DNA of 17,748 nucleotides from Candidatus Thorarchaeota archaeon (lineage in GTDB: Archaea; Asgardarchaeota; Thorarchaeia; Thorarchaeales; Thorarchaeaceae): NCBI GenBank assembly GCA_004524595.1, contig SDOA01000086.1, forward strand, positions 1 to 17,748, given 5' to 3'. The notes beneath the pieces were generated by a model. The model was not told the origin of the DNA and did not search any database. It saw nothing but the letters and a program-made list of their open reading frames with translations. Every line of letters starts with the position of its first letter. Position 1 is the first letter of the stretch. The position numbers were made by a program, and so were the translations under genes. Positions 1 to 7,716 of this stretch are shown here, piece after piece.

Positions 1-827
1 ACATCAGCTTCTTCTATTGCATAAGCGTATGTGTTCAGCTCAGTTAAAATTTCGCATCCCGTTTCAGGTACTGTTTTCGTTAAAAGCTCTATCGCAGTTG
101 GAGTTAGAACTCTATGTTTGAAATGTTCTATTAAATCACCAGAAGATTTAGGTAATCTAAAGTCCAGACTCTTTCGACTTGAGATCTTTATACTCGGTGG
201 AAGCTTTGTGAAATCATCATAGATAGACATCTTTGCTACTACATCAACATCTACATTTTCTTTCTTTAGTTGAAAAGAGTCCCAAGAGCCCTGAAAACGT
301 CGGTCTATCATATCGACAAAAAGTACACTATTTAGTCGATCCGCAAATTGCTGAATAACAGATAGCCCTTCGAGTTCATAGTTCATTTCGTTATTAATTA
401 CAATTCGTTCAATATCGCCAATTTTCTTTGAAATTGTTTTCACATAGTTATCAATCTTGAAAGGGTCTACTACTCCCTTTTCCCAACAGAGAATACAGAC
501 ATGAGAACCAACACCTCCCTCAGCACCACCTGCTATAATCAATTGTTCTGGCAGCACTCCTGGTCCTGGAGTCCGTTCTAAATCCCATTCGATAGCAAGT
601 AGTTCCAAACCTTCTGAAGATAGCATAGTATCACGGATATGAAAAATCAAAGGAGCGATATTCATTGAAACGGTCTCGGAATGCTGTTCTAACATACTAC
701 CAGTTCCAATTGCACTTCCGACAGGATACCCTAGACCAGTAGTAGATCCTATAACTGAAGCAGAAGCCATTCTTATTGCTTCTACTGTACTTGGAGCTTG
801 TGCATCACTTCGTTTATTGGTACTCAA
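1..827 (-). CDS. Unrecognised protein, C-terminus cut by left window edge
   Basis: The minus-strand frame is open from a TTG at 827 to the window edge, giving 275 codons without a stop. The protein starts STNKRSDAQAPSTVEA, followed by a Gly/Ser-rich stretch, then a mixed alpha/beta region. The start is supported by a GGAGG ribosome-binding site (836-840, complement) 8 nt upstream and a TATA-like box at 877-886. I recognise no family. The protein looks soluble, with no signal peptide or membrane segment in the visible part. One segment (about residues 98-130) has a strand with WEK followed by a DPFKIDNYVKTI helix, which loosely recalls the core of restriction-endonuclease-like folds, but I would not assign that. 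It reads in the same direction as the downstream-encoded MBL hydrolase, from which it is separated by 107 bp, so the two may or may not share a transcript. Confidence 0.8.
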   Translation of the reverse strand, partial: MSTNKRSDAQAPSTVEAIRMASASVIGSTTGLGYPVGSAIGTGSMLEQHSETVSMNIAPLIFHIRDTMLSSEGLELLAIEWDLERTPGPGVLPEQLIIAGGAEGGVGSHVCILCWEKGVVDPFKIDNYVKTISKKIGDIERIVINNEMNYELEGLSVIQQFADRLNSVLFVDMIDRRFQGSWDSFQLKKENVDVDVVAKMSIYDDFTKLPPSIKISSRKSLDFRLPKSSGDLIEHFKHRVLTPTAIELLTKTVPETGCEILTELNTYAYAIEEAD

Positions 828-876
828 ACTATAATCCTCCGTTAGGGATGATAATATCAATATACTTGTAACTCAG

Positions 877-886
877 ATTTATATAA
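877..886 (-). promoter_or_regulatory. TATA-like box for the left-edge gene
   Basis: The minus strand reads TTATATAAAT here, 50 bp upstream of the TTG start at 827. An archaeal start site about 25 bp downstream would leave a short leader that contains the GGAGG ribosome-binding site. This suggests the left-edge gene has its own promoter rather than depending on readthrough from the MBL gene. Confidence 0.5.
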
Positions 887-934
887 TCGCATTATGCAAT
901 CATTTGAATCTAGCTTGCGTGTAGGGCAGTGTGA

Positions 935-1882
935 TCATGTAGTAGTCCAAACACCATTCTCTAAACATTTGACTAATCCGGCTTCTGAGAGACCTACAAG
1001 TGCGACGTGAATTGTCGTAGTAAGAAGTGCGTTCAAGCTTTCAGGAATTGGAATACTCCGAGATTGTCTAATATCGAACTCAAGTTGATCTAAATCACCT
1101 TCTCCTCGTGCAGATAGATGTGAAAGGATAGTGTCTTGGAAGTGAACAACACTATCACGAACATCTTGAAACTGAAGAGAAACGTCTCCAAACAATGAAG
1201 GAATATCGTGAGATGGTAACAGATATTCAATTTGAAGCGATGCTAATTTATCGATTGCACCAAGCTTAGAAACAATGCTTCCACTCAAATCAACATAGAA
1301 CTTTCGAGAATCATTTGGGAAATTGTTCACCTCATCACCTGAGAACAATATCTTTTGGCTTGATTCGTAAAAAACACAATGACCTTTAGAATGTCCTCCG
1401 GTATGAAATACTTCTAATGACAAATTACCAACTCTAATTTTTTGTCTGTCTGATAATACAGAATCGGGTTCGATACCTCTGTAATTGACTCGAAGTGGAC
1501 CTTTATCCAGTTTCATTGCAAACCGCTCAGCTCGATCCATCAGAAGTCGTTTGGTGAGAAAGGTCGCAGGTTCAGATAGTAGTTCTGCATCATCTTCATG
1601 AATCATGATTGAGGCGTTGGTATTCTTTCTTAAACGTCCTGCGCCACCGATATGGTCTGGATGACCATGAGTACATAAAATACCAACCAAATCGCTTTTG
1701 GGATTCATTCCTTGTAATTTGATTTGGTTTTCAATCTGGTCACCAGGATCACCTGCAGTACCTGGGTCAATAACTAAAGCCTCTCCATTGTCAATGACCA
1801 AGTAACAAGATATGAATCCAAATTCCCCTGCAAATTTCCCTCGAATTGAATGAATGCCAGGGATTACCTCAATTGATGCCAT
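935..1882 (-). CDS. Metallo-beta-lactamase-fold hydrolase (glyoxalase II/LACTB2-like)
   Basis: A 315-residue MBL-fold protein starting MASIEVIPGIHSIRG. The metal-binding signature THGHPDH lies at residues 71-77 (H72, H74, D76, H77), followed by the third-histidine motif HTGGHSKGH (H164), the bridging aspartate in FSGDE (D183) and the final histidine in LLPSHD (H225). This is the full ligand set of a dinuclear zinc hydrolase. The C-terminal 80 residues look helical and may form the winged-helix-like tail seen in LACTB2/glyoxylase-like members. The substrate cannot be read from sequence; thioesters, lactones or phosphodiesters are all possible for the family. No clear ribosome-binding site precedes the ATG, so a leaderless mRNA is possible. 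It is divergent from the PP-loop gene across 86 bp. Confidence 0.9.
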   Translation of the reverse strand: MASIEVIPGIHSIRGKFAGEFGFISCYLVIDNGEALVIDPGTAGDPGDQIENQIKLQGMNPKSDLVGILCTHGHPDHIGGAGRLRKNTNASIMIHEDDAELLSEPATFLTKRLLMDRAERFAMKLDKGPLRVNYRGIEPDSVLSDRQKIRVGNLSLEVFHTGGHSKGHCVFYESSQKILFSGDEVNNFPNDSRKFYVDLSGSIVSKLGAIDKLASLQIEYLLPSHDIPSLFGDVSLQFQDVRDSVVHFQDTILSHLSARGEGDLDQLEFDIRQSRSIPIPESLNALLTTTIHVALVGLSEAGLVKCLENGVWTTT

Positions 1883-1968
1883 TTTTCAAGTATGTGACTA
1901 TCCAAGTCCTTATGACCATATCGACTGCAGATGTAGTGTATCAGTTATGATATCTGAAGGTCTCTGCA

Positions 1969-2997
1969 ATGATGATAGAACCAATCTCAACTCTCATCTA
2001 TGAAATACGGGAGGAATTTGGATTCAATCGTGGTGTTCTACCAACAATAGAGAAAATCTATGAGCATGATGATGGCAGTCTACATCTAATAACACCGGAT
2101 AGATCAGAAAAGAGTCTTCTTCTTGGGCCAGGAGGGCGTATTGCAACAGAGCTTGCAAAACGGATTTCAAAAAGAATCACAATCTATGGATTAGATGAGA
2201 TCCTTTTAAGAGAACATAGGCTTAAGCTCACACTCCGTAGAATCGATGAAATTTTTGAGATGACCAATCCAGAACAACAAGCGTTTCTTGAATTTCTACA
2301 AGCCATGATATCAAATGAACTGTCGTTTCCAATGAAATCCATGCAATCTGTTACAAGTTTTTATGGGGCATCAAAAATTGCAGTAGCTTACTCTGGCGGA
2401 ATCGATAGTAGCGCAACACTTTTCATTTTAAAAGAAAATGGGATTAAGACAGATGCTATAACCACGCAACTAGGACATGAATTCTTAACCAATCATGAAA
2501 TGAGTAAGATGCGACATTGGTGCGAAATGAATGGGATAAAACAGGTACTAGTTCAACCAAAGCAAGATGTCACAAATATCGTTCAAGATACAAGAGGATT
2601 GAGAATACATCCCTGTGGTAATTGTCATGAGATAATTATTGATTCGATCAAGGATTATTCTATTAGAAATAAGTACCATATTCTTATCACAGGTGAATTA
2701 TTACCAAACGGAAGACAGTCAATCGTTTTAGAAAATGAACTTTTGATTATTCATTTCCCTGCAGCCTTGGCGTTTTCCAAATATCGAACTGAGCAGGTCG
2801 CGGAAAGAAGTGGAAAAAAGATTGGAAGAAAAAGATACGGATGTCTTCTTGTAAACGAAGCAAATATGAAGGGATGGAGAAACATTGGTCCATCAATCTC
2901 TAGAGTTCTAAGAGAACTTGAAGGGGGAGTACTTACAACTGGTCAGGGACTTGAATACATCAAGAGTATAGTAAAACCAATAATCAATAAGAGGTGA
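1969..2997 (+). CDS. PP-loop ATP pyrophosphatase with N-terminal KH-like domain
   Basis: A 342-residue protein. The adenylation P-loop AVAYSGGIDSS is at residues 138-148, the SGGxDS signature of N-type ATP pyrophosphatases that activate tRNA or other substrates (ThiI, TtuA/Ncs6, TilS, QueC and relatives). CGNC follows at 216-219 and could bind metal or act in sulfur transfer. The N-terminal region carries LLLGPGGRIATELAKRI (51-67), whose GxxG loop between helix-like segments resembles a KH RNA-binding domain. RNA, probably tRNA, is therefore the likely substrate, but the modification is unknown. The start is supported by GAAGG at 1956-1960. It ends 9 nt before the GIY-YIG gene, whose ribosome-binding site overlaps this stop codon, so the pair is very likely translated from one mRNA. 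Confidence 0.85.
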   Translation: MMIEPISTLIYEIREEFGFNRGVLPTIEKIYEHDDGSLHLITPDRSEKSLLLGPGGRIATELAKRISKRITIYGLDEILLREHRLKLTLRRIDEIFEMTNPEQQAFLEFLQAMISNELSFPMKSMQSVTSFYGASKIAVAYSGGIDSSATLFILKENGIKTDAITTQLGHEFLTNHEMSKMRHWCEMNGIKQVLVQPKQDVTNIVQDTRGLRIHPCGNCHEIIIDSIKDYSIRNKYHILITGELLPNGRQSIVLENELLIIHFPAALAFSKYRTEQVAERSGKKIGRKRYGCLLVNEANMKGWRNIGPSISRVLRELEGGVLTTGQGLEYIKSIVKPIINKR

Positions 2998-3006
2998 CAT
3001 AATCTA

Positions 3007-3477
3007 TTGAAAGGAGGATACGTCTTACTAATCCAAGTTCCTAACAGAATCACATTGAACATTAAATCATTAGGCACCTTTTCACTTGATCCTGGAGTGT
3101 GGGTGTATGTTGGTTCTGCGATGGGAAGTGTGTCGACAAACTTAGAAAATCGTATTCGTCGTCATTTTGGTTCACAGAAAAAAATTCATTGGCACATTGA
3201 TTACCTGCTTGCTTCTGACTCAAAACTAAATGCTGCAATCTGGGCTGAGAGTAATGATTCAATAGAATGTGAAGTTGCGCAGAGATTAGAAAACAATCAG
3301 GGATTTGAACAAGGACCGCGAGGATTTGGCGCTTCTGATTGTAAAAAGGGGTGTAGAACACATATCTATCGTGCAATAAACATCGAACATTTTGAGAATA
3401 TCATATTGGATATTTTTAGTGAACTCAAATTGAATCCAAAAATCACCTATAGCGGGAAAATAGTGGAATGTACCTAA
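3007..3477 (+). CDS. GIY-YIG superfamily nuclease-like protein (DUF123/Uri type)
   Basis: A 156-residue protein of the archaeal Uri/DUF123 family. Signatures are the opening GYVLLI (residues 4-9, GIY-equivalent), VWVYVGSAMG (31-40, YIG-equivalent), an arginine-rich helix LENRIRRHF (46-54) where the catalytic Arg lies, HWHIDYLL (61-68) and a late GFGASDCKKGCRTHIYRA block typical of DUF123. Length is close to the family norm. The TTG start at 3007 is supported by GAGGTGA (2991-2997), 9 nt upstream and overlapping the stop of the PP-loop gene. The family is predicted to cut or bind nucleic acid; the biological substrate is not established. Coupling to a PP-loop RNA-modification gene hints at an RNA or DNA processing link, which is inference. 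Confidence 0.88.
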   Translation: MKGGYVLLIQVPNRITLNIKSLGTFSLDPGVWVYVGSAMGSVSTNLENRIRRHFGSQKKIHWHIDYLLASDSKLNAAIWAESNDSIECEVAQRLENNQGFEQGPRGFGASDCKKGCRTHIYRAINIEHFENIILDIFSELKLNPKITYSGKIVECT

Positions 3478-3533
3478 GTAGCAAGTGTTAAATGTAATCA
3501 GTTTAGGTTCTCATTAATGGAGGAATACCCAAG

Positions 3534-3755
3534 TTGCCTGATTGGAGGAGCATTTTTCAAGATCTGAAGACTACTGGACAGACCTTTACTGTTTATCTCA
3601 GGTATTTGCAGAAAGATACTCTTGCAAAAATCCCCAATGTCCGTGTTGAAGAAGCTTATGATGACCATGTGAAACTAGTCAATCCAAGTGGATTTGGGAT
3701 TTTAGGATATGAAGACATCCTGTATGTTTCAATTCCTAAGCAGATGCAGAGTTGA
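3534..3755 (+). CDS. Small protein, possibly an Sm-like beta barrel
   Basis: A 73-residue protein starting MPDWRSIFQDLKTTGQTF. A GGAGG at 3519-3523, 10 nt before a TTG, supports the start. The arrangement is a short helix, then beta-strand-like segments (TFTVYLRYLQ, AKIPNVRVEEAYDDHVKLVNPS) and a final ILGYEDILYVSIP. That order (helix, short strands, a DDHVKLV turn, final strand) resembles an LSm/Hfq-type barrel, where a central D/N and a late Y-I strand contact RNA. The resemblance is by eye and weak; any small SH3-like barrel would look similar. It lies 56 bp after the GIY-YIG gene and 101 bp before the PH-like gene on the same strand, and shares with the latter the unusual AAG-TTG-CC start context. 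Confidence 0.75.
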   Translation: MPDWRSIFQDLKTTGQTFTVYLRYLQKDTLAKIPNVRVEEAYDDHVKLVNPSGFGILGYEDILYVSIPKQMQS

Positions 3756-3856
3756 ACGTGAATTCATATAATGAAGAACTGTACGACTAATGTTTTAATG
3801 AGCATGAGGTTTCATTTATTATGCTCAAATAAGGTGCCATTGTTGGTGTAAAAAAG

Positions 3857-4810
3857 TTGCCTCCGATTACGTACATACCAATCGAAAATGAGCGAGTATT
3901 AGCTCAACATCAAGAGTATTATCTTACTAATTATCGACTGATACAATATGACAGAGGTTCTAAGACAAGTGTGAGTTTACCTCTCCATATAATTAAGGAG
4001 TATAAATTGACTACCAATTCTGCTATGTTCAAAGTAGTAAATGGAATCGTAAATATTGTAGGCATCATGCCGAAGAAGGAAGAGATGCGTGCAGCACTCG
4101 GTCTTAGAGAATTTGATAGTCTTCGAGTGGGCGGTCAACGAAAAATATGTGAGGTCAGTGGTGTACCCTTTATTCATTCAGATCACCCATATAATAGATG
4201 GATATCTGTTGGATTCCATAGACCATTTTCTAGACATTTCTATCAGACTTTTGCTTGGCTAAAAGGTGAGGAAGTCTTCACATATGTTCCAGATAATTTC
4301 ATTCTCACTACATATAGATTATATCAAATGGATGCAAACAAGAAAAAGCTCTTTATTTTTCCCCTATATATGATCGAAACCTTTGAATCAAGGGGTAATA
4401 AATTAAAGATAAAAGCAACCACAGGAAAATTTGAGATAAAAGGAAGAGTTCCTAGGCAGGATCATCTCATCACAGTTTGGCAGACACGTGCCTGGGATAA
4501 TCTGCCAAAATCACACCTTGATTGGCTAGTGCGACCATTCAGTTATGTTGTCCCACATCATCCCTTAAGTCAATATGAGGTCAGTGATACAGCTATTGTC
4601 AGACCAAGTCCTGTTGCAACAGAAACAACAAGAGACATGGAAGCGGTAGCTACCGGTGCAACCACAGTGTTTGTGAAACCAGTAATCAAAGATAGATGCA
4701 CTCACTGTAATGCCCCTATGTCTTGGGAGCAAATTGACTGGACTGGACCAGACCAATATGCCTGTCCCTCTTGTGGATCAACTCATAGAGTTGATTACAT
4801 TCGTATGTAA
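3857..4810 (+). CDS. Tandem PH-like domain protein with C-terminal zinc ribbon
   Basis: A 317-residue protein of unrecognised family. Two copies of a PH/GRAM-like module are visible: residues about 19-75 (YYLTNYRLIQYD, then LPLHIIKEYKL, then MFKVVNG) and about 145-203 (NFILTTYRLYQMD, then FPLYMIETFES, then LKIKATTGKFEIKG). Each has the L-T-x-Y-R-L strand followed by a hydrophobic P-L-x-x-I segment common to bacterial and eukaryotic PH-like domains. A flexible, Thr/Ala-rich linker (about 240-272) leads to a zinc ribbon with CxxC pairs at C281/C284 and C303/C306. There is no membrane segment or signal peptide. PH-like domains often bind lipids or proteins and the ribbon may contact nucleic acid or a partner protein; the role is unknown. 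The TTG start has only a weak ribosome-binding site (GGTG at 3845-3848). It converges on the AOR gene with 12 bp between stops. Confidence 0.85.
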   Translation: MPPITYIPIENERVLAQHQEYYLTNYRLIQYDRGSKTSVSLPLHIIKEYKLTTNSAMFKVVNGIVNIVGIMPKKEEMRAALGLREFDSLRVGGQRKICEVSGVPFIHSDHPYNRWISVGFHRPFSRHFYQTFAWLKGEEVFTYVPDNFILTTYRLYQMDANKKKLFIFPLYMIETFESRGNKLKIKATTGKFEIKGRVPRQDHLITVWQTRAWDNLPKSHLDWLVRPFSYVVPHHPLSQYEVSDTAIVRPSPVATETTRDMEAVATGATTVFVKPVIKDRCTHCNAPMSWEQIDWTGPDQYACPSCGSTHRVDYIRM

Positions 4811-4822
4811 ATTAAACAATAC

Positions 4823-6712
4823 TTAGGGATAGGCTTTAGTCCATTCCAAGGATAGTTTCTTTATTGTCTTTTCAGTAGGAAGCCCTGTTTCTAAGTCCCA
4901 TCCCCGCAACAAGTAATAGTCTCGTAGCATGGGTTCCAAGTCAACAACTTGCCCTTTGCCAGGTCCATCTGGCATTGGGTCCTTTGTAAATCTATCAGGT
5001 AATTTATCATCTTTCTTAGTGATTCCTTCTCGAGCGTTGAAAAGACGCTTCAACGTCACTTGACGCTCTGCAATTCGAGTGAGGTTTTCGACATTGCCAA
5101 AGTCCTTGATGCCAGTTGCTATTGGCAGCATCTCAGCGAAGTCTTCCATCCAAAATATAGGAGGCCAAGACACAGAGTACCAACAAACAATGAGAGTATC
5201 GCGAATACAGTATGCGTTCTCTGATTCAAAAACAGCGTTTGCTTTGTACTTCTCAGTATATGGATCGATGATCTCAGGCAACTTATCTGCACCCCATCTT
5301 TTGGCTGCAACATCTTCATAGCCAAGTTGATCAACAACAACTAGACTTCTTAGATGGTCAGCTCCTCTTGCAGCAGTTGCATGTCCAAGGCCGATGCTTC
5401 TATGTGTGCGCCCATCCTGTCCAGAAACTTCCATACGTTTAACATGAATGGCATATTTTTCAGTTCCATGTCCTAAATACTCAGCTGCTCTTGCACTACC
5501 TTCAGCTAATAGATCTCCAAAACCATCTCTATCAGCAATCATCTGAAGTAATTCAATGATCTGTTCCCTCTCCCCCCATTGTAGAGTTAAACCGCCAGTA
5601 TCTTTTTCTGTGATTGCACCTTTAACAAAAGACTCGATAGCAAATCCGATTGTTGCTCCTGCTGAGATGATATCCATTCCGGCCCTATTGCAAATCTGAT
5701 TAGCCTTCAGAGTGGTTGCATAATCATCGACACCAAGTGAACTACCAAAGGCCATCAGACCTTCATACTCTGGTCCTTCCTCTAAGGTTCCAGCGAAGGG
5801 GCCATCACGCACATAATTCACCTTTTTACATCCGAGGCTACAACCGAAACATGCTCTGTCTGAGACTGTATATCTGGGACGAATATAATCGCCACTCAGT
5901 TTTTCCCAACCGTCAAATACACCAGTTTGATGATTGAAGGTTGGAAGTTCTCCAATCTCCTGTTTGACAGCAGTCAGAACCCAAGTCCCATACTTGCTCA
6001 TTCCTTGAGCCTGCGGATTGTTTCTGACTTTCATATGAGCTCTCTTAGCTAATTCAAAGAAACGTTCATGGTCAAAGACCTCAACAGCCCCATGTCCTCT
6101 AACTGCAATTGCTTTTACATTCTTGCTTCCGAGAACAGCGCCTAGTCCTGTTCGTCCTGCGGCTCTGGCATGGTTAATCATGATTGACGCAAAGCGAACT
6201 CTTCGTTCTCCTGCTGGTCCAATGGCTGCAACTTGAATATCAGGGTCTCGATGTTTTGCCTTGATAGAGGTAGTAACAACATCGGTGGTCATTCCCCAAA
6301 AATCTCTTGCATCAATAAGTTGTAGATCTGAATCATTGATACTTATGTAAACAGGTCTTTCTGCTTTTCCTTCGATTACTAACATGTCATAGCCTGCATA
6401 TTTCAATTCAGCACCTAAGAAACCACCAACATGGCTTTCACCCCATATTCCAGTCAAAGGTGCTTTTGAGATGAAAACAGTCCTTCCACTCATTGGCCAG
6501 ATTGTTCCCGTTATTGGGCCAGTTCCTACAATGAGTTTATTCTTTTCACTGAATGGGTCAATGCCGCCAGCAACTTCTTCAAAGAGAATCTTTGCACCAA
6601 ACCCATCACCCCCAATGAAGTCCTTTATCCATTCTGAAGGAAGTCTATCAACATTAAACTCGTTGTTAGAGAGGTTGACACGAAGAATCTTCCCAGTGTA
6701 CCCATTTGCCAC
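4823..6712 (-). CDS. aor: Aldehyde:ferredoxin oxidoreductase family tungstoenzyme
   Basis: A 629-residue catalytic subunit of the AOR family, which oxidises aldehydes (or related substrates) to acids with a tungsto-bispterin cofactor and a [4Fe-4S] cluster. The N-terminal GYTGKILRVNLS and FIGGDGFGAKIL are typical. Cluster cysteines sit in RACFGCSLGC at C288, C291 and C295, with the fourth probably C510 in RDTLIVC. Pterin-side motifs include NRAGMD (342-347) and RGADHLR (449-455). Motif two reads DTLIVC where the family commonly has DxxGLC, keeping D505 and C510. Full-length for the family. The gene starts 2 bp after the ferredoxin stop, so the two form an operon. Together they resemble two-subunit members such as WOR5 with its small four-cluster partner more than single-subunit AOR. 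The native substrate cannot be told from sequence. Confidence 0.93.
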   Translation of the reverse strand: MANGYTGKILRVNLSNNEFNVDRLPSEWIKDFIGGDGFGAKILFEEVAGGIDPFSEKNKLIVGTGPITGTIWPMSGRTVFISKAPLTGIWGESHVGGFLGAELKYAGYDMLVIEGKAERPVYISINDSDLQLIDARDFWGMTTDVVTTSIKAKHRDPDIQVAAIGPAGERRVRFASIMINHARAAGRTGLGAVLGSKNVKAIAVRGHGAVEVFDHERFFELAKRAHMKVRNNPQAQGMSKYGTWVLTAVKQEIGELPTFNHQTGVFDGWEKLSGDYIRPRYTVSDRACFGCSLGCKKVNYVRDGPFAGTLEEGPEYEGLMAFGSSLGVDDYATTLKANQICNRAGMDIISAGATIGFAIESFVKGAITEKDTGGLTLQWGEREQIIELLQMIADRDGFGDLLAEGSARAAEYLGHGTEKYAIHVKRMEVSGQDGRTHRSIGLGHATAARGADHLRSLVVVDQLGYEDVAAKRWGADKLPEIIDPYTEKYKANAVFESENAYCIRDTLIVCWYSVSWPPIFWMEDFAEMLPIATGIKDFGNVENLTRIAERQVTLKRLFNAREGITKKDDKLPDRFTKDPMPDGPGKGQVVDLEPMLRDYYLLRGWDLETGLPTEKTIKKLSLEWTKAYP

Positions 6713-6714
6713 GT

Positions 6715-7221
6715 TTAATCAGCTCCACTGAGTCCTTTTGCACTATCAGTTCGTTCAATTTCTTGAAGATATCTTTGGATTTTGCTATGTCTATCAATTG
6801 TGGATATCGATGTATAAGGACCATATGTGATTGCACTAGTAGGGCATACCTTTACACACTCAGGATCGCCACCACAATGGTCACACTTGATAATCCGCAT
6901 TTTGTTTGTATCGAGTAGAATTACTCCATTAACACAGATGCCAACACAGGATTTGCATAATATACACTTGTCTTCATCAAGATAAGTCATCTTAGATATC
7001 GGATCACGACGCATAGCATATACAGGGCAGATATCAACACAAGGGGCGGTCTCACACGGACCACAAACATTTGGTATATCTAATCCCAAGTCATCATATC
7101 TGACAATCTTCAAACGAGCAAGGCTTGGTTGAAATTTTCCCTCATGCTTTGCTGAACAGGCTAGTTCACAAATTCGACAACCAGTGCATTTGCTATAATC
7201 AACTATTAATTGCGATGGCAA
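6715..7221 (-). CDS. Four-cluster 4Fe-4S ferredoxin subunit of the AOR-family enzyme
   Basis: A 168-residue polyferredoxin with sixteen cysteines in four groups: C12/C15/C18/C22, C53/C56/C61/C65, C86/C89/C92/C96 and C113/C116/C122/C126. Four [4Fe-4S] clusters are expected, as in HycB/DmsB-type electron-transfer subunits and the small subunit of WOR5-type tungsten enzymes. No signal peptide or twin-arginine motif is present, so it acts in the cytoplasm. The start is a TTG at 7219-7221 with AGAGGTG (7227-7233, complement) 5 nt upstream. Only 2 bp separate its stop from the start of the AOR gene, so it is the first gene of a two-gene operon. It presumably carries electrons from the tungsten subunit to soluble ferredoxin or another acceptor. 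The C-terminal 30 residues are a basic/acidic helix with no cysteines. Confidence 0.93.
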   Translation of the reverse strand: MPSQLIVDYSKCTGCRICELACSAKHEGKFQPSLARLKIVRYDDLGLDIPNVCGPCETAPCVDICPVYAMRRDPISKMTYLDEDKCILCKSCVGICVNGVILLDTNKMRIIKCDHCGGDPECVKVCPTSAITYGPYTSISTIDRHSKIQRYLQEIERTDSAKGLSGAD

Positions 7222-7345
7222 GAGAACACCTCTAGGAGATTACTCACAGATATCTTCTTACTAAAATTCTTTCGTCATGACAATTTTTCGATATGCTACT
7301 CAGTTTATTAAGGGTAATTACTTATCCAAAGCTAGGTCATGTACG

Positions 7346-7714
7346 ATGTCTGAGGATGAAATCACAGATAGCAAAGGAAAGAAGAAAGCAGACTACGCTG
7401 AAGTTGAATTCGGAATTGGTAACATAGAGTTTGAAGCCAAAGGTCGAAGCGTTGTTGTCGAACGAATGTTCAGATTACTTCTTGAAAAGATCGAAGAAGG
7501 AAAACTTGTAACTGAATTCAGATTACAGGAAGATGAGGAAGAGGAGGAGGAAGAGGAAGAGGATTTTCCTCCTGAAATGATCGAATATATCGAAGAGGAT
7601 TCTGAAACGCCAATAGATGATGAACCAATACTCGATCCACCACCTGCATGGGACATACTAGACTCAGAAGAGCCAGAAGTGTCAGAGGCAGAACGAGAAG
7701 AGTTCGATTTGTAG
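7346..7714 (+). CDS. Small acidic-tail protein of unknown function
   Basis: The frame is open from an ATG at 7277, but the internal ATG at 7346 is the better start: it has AGGT (7334-7337) 8 nt upstream, and protein-like composition begins there with MSEDEITDSKGKKKADYAE. From 7346 the product is 122 residues. Residues about 17-52 form a compact segment (YAEVEFGIGNIEFEAKGRSV, then a helix VERMFRLLLEKIEEG); the rest is a highly acidic tail with an EDEEEEEEEEEDF run followed by Pro/Asp/Glu-rich sequence. Such tails are usually disordered and may mimic nucleic acid or hold basic partners. I recognise no family. It is divergent from the ferredoxin/AOR operon and converges on the aminotransferase gene with only 2 bp between stop codons. 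Confidence 0.75.
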   Translation: MSEDEITDSKGKKKADYAEVEFGIGNIEFEAKGRSVVVERMFRLLLEKIEEGKLVTEFRLQEDEEEEEEEEEDFPPEMIEYIEEDSETPIDDEPILDPPPAWDILDSEEPEVSEAEREEFDL

Positions 7715-7716
7715 AA

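Noticed and set aside
31..222. 63-codon plus-strand frame at the left edge
   Set aside because: It lies antisense to a 275-codon open frame that has a ribosome-binding site and TATA-like box.
3062..3376. 104-codon minus-strand frame over the GIY-YIG gene
   Set aside because: The opposite frame has a clear DUF123 protein; this one has no recognisable motif or promoter.
5716..5937. 73-codon plus-strand frame inside the AOR gene
   Set aside because: Antisense to a well-supported tungstoenzyme; composition is unlike a protein and there is no ribosome-binding site.
7530..7566. GAGGA-type low-complexity tract considered as a repeat array
   Set aside because: It is the codon-level result of a polyglutamate run; units are not regularly spaced and there are no spacers, so it is not a CRISPR or tandem repeat locus.
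7393..7656. Serine-rich 87-codon frame on the minus strand
   Set aside because: It is the antisense of the Glu-rich region of the acidic-tail gene; GAG/GAA runs read as serine codons on the other strand.
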